Positions 59,871 through 64,000 of a DNA stretch of 64,000 nt are shown here, one piece after another; positions within the stretch are counted from its first letter, which is position 1; each line of letters begins with the position of its first letter. Source of the DNA: Sphingobacteriaceae bacterium (lineage in GTDB: Bacteria > Bacteroidota > Bacteroidia > Sphingobacteriales > Sphingobacteriaceae); contig JAQSWM010000006.1 in NCBI GenBank assembly GCA_029266635.1, forward strand, positions 106,329-170,328, given 5' to 3'. The notes under the pieces are model-generated. The model made no database searches. It was not told the DNA's origin and saw nothing but the letters and a program-made list of their open reading frames with translations. The position numbers and the translations under genes were made by a program.

Positions 59871-61543
59871 TGAAGGAGCAAACACTGATAGATAGGAAGA
59901 AAAACCTCCTGCTTATCATTATTTTCCAGGTATTTATCTTCATTTCACTGGTAGTGGCTCTCTTCCTTGCTTATAGCCTCACTAAAAAATATGTTGAAAA
60001 TGAGTTCACTTCCGAGAAGGTGGATGTGCAGGAGAAAACCGTAAAGCCCTATGCGGAATTTTTTCAAAATAAAATTCCGGAGATATCCTTCTATCAGGGC
60101 TTCCTGGACTCGGCTTCCGTAGTTAAATATGTTGATACCATTTTAACGAAGTACGCTTTCATCAATAAGGTAGTATTTTTTGACACCCAAATAAGCAACC
60201 ATCAAATTGACGATGGTTTCAAACTGTACTATTTTCATATCGGCCCTAAAGCGGTTTACCAATTCTCGAGGGGTATTCAGCATGATTCCATCACCCTTTA
60301 CAAGAGCACGTGGCCCAACCCTTTGAGCCTGAAAGTTTCAGACGAGTTTACCAAGATGGCTGTTAAATTTTCAGCATTTGTTGAATCATCAGATACAACC
60401 CGGGCACTTACCACAGACGATCAACTGAATACGTTTTATAATATCCGGCCTAACGTAATCACGTTTATGAGCATCCCCAGAAGGGAAGAATTGAGCATTT
60501 TCAAAGAATTAATGTTCAAGAAACTCTCACGATCTTTATTATATGAACAGGATATTCTTTCCTTCCAGCTCACGCCCTTCAAACTGCCCATAAAAAATAC
60601 GCACCCAGAGCTCTATCAAAAGATCGAGATAAAGCCACTGGTGTTTGAGCCGGTAGACACCGATCCCGACAACATCAGCACAGACATTCCGCTGCCGGGG
60701 GCGTTCTCGGAATATAAACTTTACTTCAGCTCTTCGCGGTCATACATTAACAGGGAAATTAAAAACCGCTTTTTTCCCATTGCCTGTGGGCTGCTTTTTA
60801 TCTATAGCGTTCTTGTTGCTGTAGCCTACCTCATTTATCGCAACCTGAACATAAACAGCCGGATGTTCAAATTACAGTACGACTTTATAAACAACCTCAC
60901 ACACGAGTTTAAAACTCCCGTTAGCGTTATAAAGATTGCCGGTAATAATATCCGTAGCACCACCAAGCTGTCGGATAAGGAGCGCATGCATTACGGCAAA
61001 ATCCTTGACGAAGAGGCAGACAAGCTCAACGATTTGATGAATCGGCTACTTTCATTTACACAGATTGAGAATAAATCTATCCACACCAAAATTGAAACAA
61101 TCAACCTGGAGATCTTTACACAGAATGTGATAGATGCCTATCAGCTCAAATACCCAAACTTCAACATCGAATACCAGGTTAAGGGCGATACACTGTTTAA
61201 AACCGACGCAACTCTGCTGGGAAGCCTTTTTTACAACATGATAGACAATGCTTATAAATATTCAAAAGCAGATAGCCGCCAGCTAAACATCAGCATCAAA
61301 AGCGATAAGAAGCATGTCGTTTTTAAGTTTAAAGACAACGGGATTGGCATAGCCAAAGAAGAGCTGAACAACATATTCAAAAAGTTTTATCGCATACAGA
61401 GTGAATACAATCAAAAGGGCAGTGTGGGCATCGGATTGGCTTTCTGTAAAGAACTGGTTAACTTTATGCACGGCGAAATCAGCGTAAAAAGCACGCCGGG
61501 CAGAGGTTCAGAATTTACTATTATATTGCCGCACGAAATCTAA
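59870..61543 (+). CDS. Sensor histidine kinase
   Basis: A 557-residue kinase. TM1 (about residues 12-36), a periplasmic sensor of about 265 residues (unknown fold), TM2 near 303-325, HisKA with phospho-accepting His345 in NLTHEFKTPVSVIK, and HATPase_c with NMIDNAYKYS (N box), DNGIGIAKEE (G1), FKKFYRI (F box), GSVGIGLAFCKELV (G2). It starts with a one-base overlap with the S9 gene and is 48 bases before the response regulator. Confidence 0.93.
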   Translation: MKEQTLIDRKKNLLLIIIFQVFIFISLVVALFLAYSLTKKYVENEFTSEKVDVQEKTVKPYAEFFQNKIPEISFYQGFLDSASVVKYVDTILTKYAFINKVVFFDTQISNHQIDDGFKLYYFHIGPKAVYQFSRGIQHDSITLYKSTWPNPLSLKVSDEFTKMAVKFSAFVESSDTTRALTTDDQLNTFYNIRPNVITFMSIPRREELSIFKELMFKKLSRSLLYEQDILSFQLTPFKLPIKNTHPELYQKIEIKPLVFEPVDTDPDNISTDIPLPGAFSEYKLYFSSSRSYINREIKNRFFPIACGLLFIYSVLVAVAYLIYRNLNINSRMFKLQYDFINNLTHEFKTPVSVIKIAGNNIRSTTKLSDKERMHYGKILDEEADKLNDLMNRLLSFTQIENKSIHTKIETINLEIFTQNVIDAYQLKYPNFNIEYQVKGDTLFKTDATLLGSLFYNMIDNAYKYSKADSRQLNISIKSDKKHVVFKFKDNGIGIAKEELNNIFKKFYRIQSEYNQKGSVGIGLAFCKELVNFMHGEISVKSTPGRGSEFTIILPHEI

Positions 61544-61591
61544 ACGGGCGGTTCGAGTTTTAAAAAGTATCTTATTTCTAAATCACTTTTC

Positions 61592-62275
61592 ATGAAAAAT
61601 ATCAAGATAGCAGTAATTGAAGATGACGAAAACCTCCGATTTCTTGTAGCTCATCGCCTTGAGGCCGAAGGGTATACAATTGTTGAAGCTGCTGATGGGA
61701 ATGCAGGTGAAAAGCTCATCATGGACGAAGATCCGGATATTGTTCTGCTGGATTGGATGCTGCCGGGCAAACAGGGTTATGATGTCTGCGATTCCGTTAG
61801 GAAGCAGGGCTATGACAAACTGATCATAATGGTTACTGCCAAGGCTCAGGATGTAGATAAAATTGATGCTTACAGCGTGGGCATTTCAGACTACGTGACC
61901 AAACCATTCAACATGGATGTATTGGTGGCCTTGATTGAAAATAAGGTGAAGTTTGTTGTTAACAACGAGAAAACCGAAGTGCACAAGTTTGGTGATATGG
62001 AGCATTATCCAAACACACATTCATTGCTGAAGAAGGGCAAAAAGATTGAGTTGACTATCCTTGAAAACCGTATCCTACTTTACTTCTTAAAAAACATGAA
62101 TAAGGTTATCAATCGGGATGAGCTTATGATGGTGGTTTGGGGATACAACTCTGACGTAAACACCCGCACGCTTGATATGCACATTGTGCGGCTGCGGAAA
62201 AAGATTGAGGAGAATCCGGACGGGCCAGAGTTCCTGCAAACGGTTCGCGGCGTTGGATATAAGTTCGTGGTTTAA
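61592..62275 (+). CDS. OmpR/PhoB-type response regulator
   Basis: A 227-residue regulator. Receiver domain with acidic pair Asp11/Asp12 (IEDDENL), phosphorylation site Asp54 in IVLLDWMLPGKQGYD, Thr82 and Lys104 (YVTKPFN). The C-terminal winged helix has TRTLDMHIVRLRKKIEENP and TVRGVGYKFVV. It is the partner of the preceding kinase. Its regulon is unknown; a strong terminator follows. Confidence 0.95.
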   Translation: MKNIKIAVIEDDENLRFLVAHRLEAEGYTIVEAADGNAGEKLIMDEDPDIVLLDWMLPGKQGYDVCDSVRKQGYDKLIIMVTAKAQDVDKIDAYSVGISDYVTKPFNMDVLVALIENKVKFVVNNEKTEVHKFGDMEHYPNTHSLLKKGKKIELTILENRILLYFLKNMNKVINRDELMMVVWGYNSDVNTRTLDMHIVRLRKKIEENPDGPEFLQTVRGVGYKFVV

Positions 62276-62295
62276 CCTTTCCATATTCTATATAA

Positions 62296-62334
62296 AACCA
62301 AAAAGCCCGGCTCAATGAGCCGGGCTTTTTGGTT
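62296..62334. terminator. Strong bidirectional terminator
   Basis: A perfect 18-bp stem (62296-62313 and 62317-62334) with the loop AAT. The core is AAAAAGCCCGGCTC and GAGCCGGGCTTTTT, so both strands have a T-run. It separates the response regulator from the converging adhesin gene. Confidence 0.9.
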
Positions 62335-62348
62335 GAGAGCAATTCCGC

Positions 62349-64000
62349 TTAGTTGGCGATAATTACTTTGAACGTTAAGTTCGCTTTTGATCCTGTCAAC
62401 CGGAAGAAATAAGTGCCGGATGGAAGGTTAGAGCTGTTGAACTCAAACGATTGGGTTTTGAACGCGGTTGCAGCACCAGAATATACATGCTGTACTCTAA
62501 CGCCATTCAAGCCGAACAGGTCGAGCGATACTTTATCCTCACTGTTGATCAGGGTAAACGATACTGTCGTTTTCTGAGCAAACGGGTTCGGGTAAACTGT
62601 AAGCGTATTTGAATTAGCTTTCAATTCATCATTTGAAACAACTGCTAACTTATCCGATGAAATAGTTTCATCTACGCCTGCGATTATGCTTCCTGCTGCT
62701 GTTCCGCACTGCTGGTCGCAAGTGCCGAGCTTATCGCCTGAATGTTGGGTTAGATGTGCCTCAACTCCATTTGTGCTGATTGAAAGCGTATTTGATTTGC
62801 TCAGGTCGCCTCCTGGCACATGGCATACGAAGACTTTGCCTGTGTACTTGCCTTTCTTATCAACCTCCCTGATGTCTTTCACACAGATGTTGATCACAGA
62901 AGTGCTGGTGCAGCCATAGTAGCTCGTTACCTGTACTGTAAAAGTGTAAGAGCCCGCTGATGTTGGCGTAAACACCGGCGATGATGCCGTTGTGCTGCTT
63001 AACATACTGGCACCATTTCCACTCCAGTTGTAGGTATATGAGTGTACCGGAGCATTAGTTCTTACAATAACCGGAGTAACTGTCAGCACAGTGCTCTGTG
63101 CTCCATAACCCAGATACAAGTTATTCACATTACCGCCCGTGTAGGTGTTGTTAGTTGGTATTGATACAATACTGCTGCTTATAGTTTCGCCGTAAACAGT
63201 TATAGTTGCTGGTTTCGTAGACACATTTCCGTTCTTATCGGTTACTACCAATGTAACCGGATGTGTGCCGAAGTTCGAGCAATCGTACGTGGTTTGTCCG
63301 ATAAGGCTTAGAGGCCGAATCCCGCATGCATCATTCGAACCGTTGTTAACCTGTTCCGGCGTAACGGATGCAGATCCGTTCACCAGATTGATAGTTAGAT
63401 CCTGTGCAATTGCAACCGGAGCAACTTCATCTTTAACCGTAACAGTGGCTGTAGCTATGGAAACATTGCCGTGGATATCGGTAACCGTAAGCGTAACAGT
63501 ATTTTGCCCAACGTTTGAGCAATCAAAATCTGTCTGGCTTAATGCAATTGAACGTATTCCGCAAGCATCGGTTGAGCCATTGTTTACAGCTTCTGCTGTG
63601 GTTGAGCCACGGCCATTTGCATCAAGCTGAACAGTTACGTTCTGGGCGATGGCTACAGGAGCGACATGATCTTCCACAGTCACAGTCGCTGTGGCTGTTG
63701 ATATGTTCCCGTGAATATCCGTAACTGTAAGGGTTACTTCATTTGCTCCAAAGTTTGAGCAGTCAAAGGCTGTTTTGCTAAGCTTGATTGATTCAATTCC
63801 GCAAGCATCGATTGAGCCATTGTTCACAGCCTCGGCTGTTGTTGAGCCTTTTCCATATGCATCAAGCTGAACAGTTACGTTTTGTGCGATGGCTACAGGA
63901 GCGACATGATCTTCTACAGTTACAGTGGCTGTGGCTGTTGATACGTTCCCGTGAATATCCGTAACTGTAAGTGTTACTTCGTTCGCTCCGAAGTTCGAGC
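62349..64000 (-). CDS. Repeat adhesin with T9SS type A sorting signal (5' end outside window)
   Basis: The frame is open to the window edge, so the N-terminus lies to the right. At least three complete 80-residue HYR/Ig-like units are visible, each with a DACG and a DCSN Cys that may form a disulphide and the motif VTLTVTDIHGNVSTA; a fourth begins at the edge. A PKD-like domain follows (SYTYNWSGNGASML...), then a VCHVPGG...AHLTQHSGDKLGTC segment, and finally the sorting domain: LTVYPNPFAQKTTVSF, GLNGVRVQHVY, LPSGTYFFRL, ending KVIIAN. It is a large secreted surface protein of the gliding/adhesion type. Confidence 0.9.
   Translation of the reverse strand, partial: SNFGANEVTLTVTDIHGNVSTATATVTVEDHVAPVAIAQNVTVQLDAYGKGSTTAEAVNNGSIDACGIESIKLSKTAFDCSNFGANEVTLTVTDIHGNISTATATVTVEDHVAPVAIAQNVTVQLDANGRGSTTAEAVNNGSTDACGIRSIALSQTDFDCSNVGQNTVTLTVTDIHGNVSIATATVTVKDEVAPVAIAQDLTINLVNGSASVTPEQVNNGSNDACGIRPLSLIGQTTYDCSNFGTHPVTLVVTDKNGNVSTKPATITVYGETISSSIVSIPTNNTYTGGNVNNLYLGYGAQSTVLTVTPVIVRTNAPVHSYTYNWSGNGASMLSSTTASSPVFTPTSAGSYTFTVQVTSYYGCTSTSVINICVKDIREVDKKGKYTGKVFVCHVPGGDLSKSNTLSISTNGVEAHLTQHSGDKLGTCDQQCGTAAGSIIAGVDETISSDKLAVVSNDELKANSNTLTVYPNPFAQKTTVSFTLINSEDKVSLDLFGLNGVRVQHVYSGAATAFKTQSFEFNSSNLPSGTYFFRLTGSKANLTFKVIIAN
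63271..64000 (-). repeat. Tandem 240-bp repeats coding for 80-residue units
   Basis: Matching segments (AAGTTCGAGC or close variants) occur at 63271, 63511, 63751 and 63991, exactly 240 bp apart, so the frame is kept. The two copies nearest the edge differ at about 16 of 160 aligned bases by hand count (63601-63760 versus 63841-64000), while the first copy is more divergent. Confidence 0.9.

Noticed and set aside
63271..64000. Regular repeats with fixed spacing, considered as a CRISPR array
   Set aside because: The period is 240 bp without spacers and the repeats are translated in one frame of an adhesin gene.
1..64000. tRNA and rRNA genes
   Set aside because: I looked for TPsiC-type GGTTCGAATCC patterns and acceptor pairing in the gaps by eye and found none; gaps are mostly under 150 bases. 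A tRNAscan run would be decisive.

Overview
The window looks like a chromosomal segment of a Bacteroidota member, most likely family Sphingobacteriaceae (Pedobacter/Mucilaginibacter-like). This rests on: Bacteroidota-restricted families (DUF4295 next to rpmB-rpmG, DUF4286, a BT_3928-type DoxX protein, DUF5686 outer-membrane proteins, short-chain threonine dehydrogenase, BshC); two type IX secretion cargo proteins; few Shine-Dalgarno sequences; and several upstream boxes of the form TAnnTTTG, the Bacteroidota -7 element. The DNA is mostly core genome and densely packed. No intergenic gap exceeds 300 bases (the largest are about 170-190 bases). I saw no rRNA, tRNA, CRISPR array, insertion sequence, prophage or integrase.

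Layout. 1-1250: 3' part of a GH43 glycosidase. 1267-2143: a MazG-like protein and a small RelE/ParE-type toxin module. 2140-11312: nine leftward genes (comB-like, gcvT, GT4, rnhB, GAF-SpoIIE phosphatase, OppC-type permease, GT2, flippase-like membrane protein, DUF72). 11415-16631: ruvC, HIT protein, greA, a D-2-hydroxyacid dehydrogenase, a nucleotidyltransferase module, rsmA, pdxA. 16802-21511: a lipid cluster (DUF177, rpmF, plsX, fabH, accB, accC) in which accB has an in-frame stop at codon 40. 21594-29323: tatC, rpiB, an M28 peptidase, rpmB-rpmG-DUF4295, ftsY, rimO, bshC. 29326-34093: Ldh-type oxidoreductase, dacB, HxlR regulator, nitroreductase, asd. 34185-39925: lamin-tail T9SS protein, tdh, yebC, DUF486, trhO. 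39990-45031: tandem DUF5686 pair. 45152-52316: kbl, DUF6364/PIN module, pheS, Rieske-like lipoprotein, TetR, rlmD, a hypothetical gene, DUF433/DUF5615 module, phosphoribosyltransferase. 52313-57809: leftward aroK, OppB-type permease, BT_3928-like, rfbC, DUF4286, TPR protein. 57996-62275: S9 peptidase lipoprotein, histidine kinase and response regulator in tight order. 62349-64000: 3' part of a repeat adhesin with a T9SS sorting signal.

Functional links. plsX, fabH, accB and accC supply malonyl-CoA, the first condensation and acyl-phosphate for lipids. Tdh and Kbl together convert threonine to glycine, and GcvT belongs to the glycine cleavage system. BshC makes bacillithiol, and the redox-type HxlR regulator probably controls the divergent nitroreductase. 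The OppC- and OppB-type permeases could form one peptide transporter although they lie 45 kb apart. Four small two-gene modules resemble toxin-antitoxin loci.

I found no clearly new multi-gene system. The strongest anomaly is the interrupted accB. Others are a Rieske-like lipoprotein without cluster ligands, seven convergent gene pairs that abut or share stop codons, an rlmD tail made from an intergenic repeat, a terminator that overlaps the likely tatC promoter, and recently duplicated 240-bp adhesin repeats.
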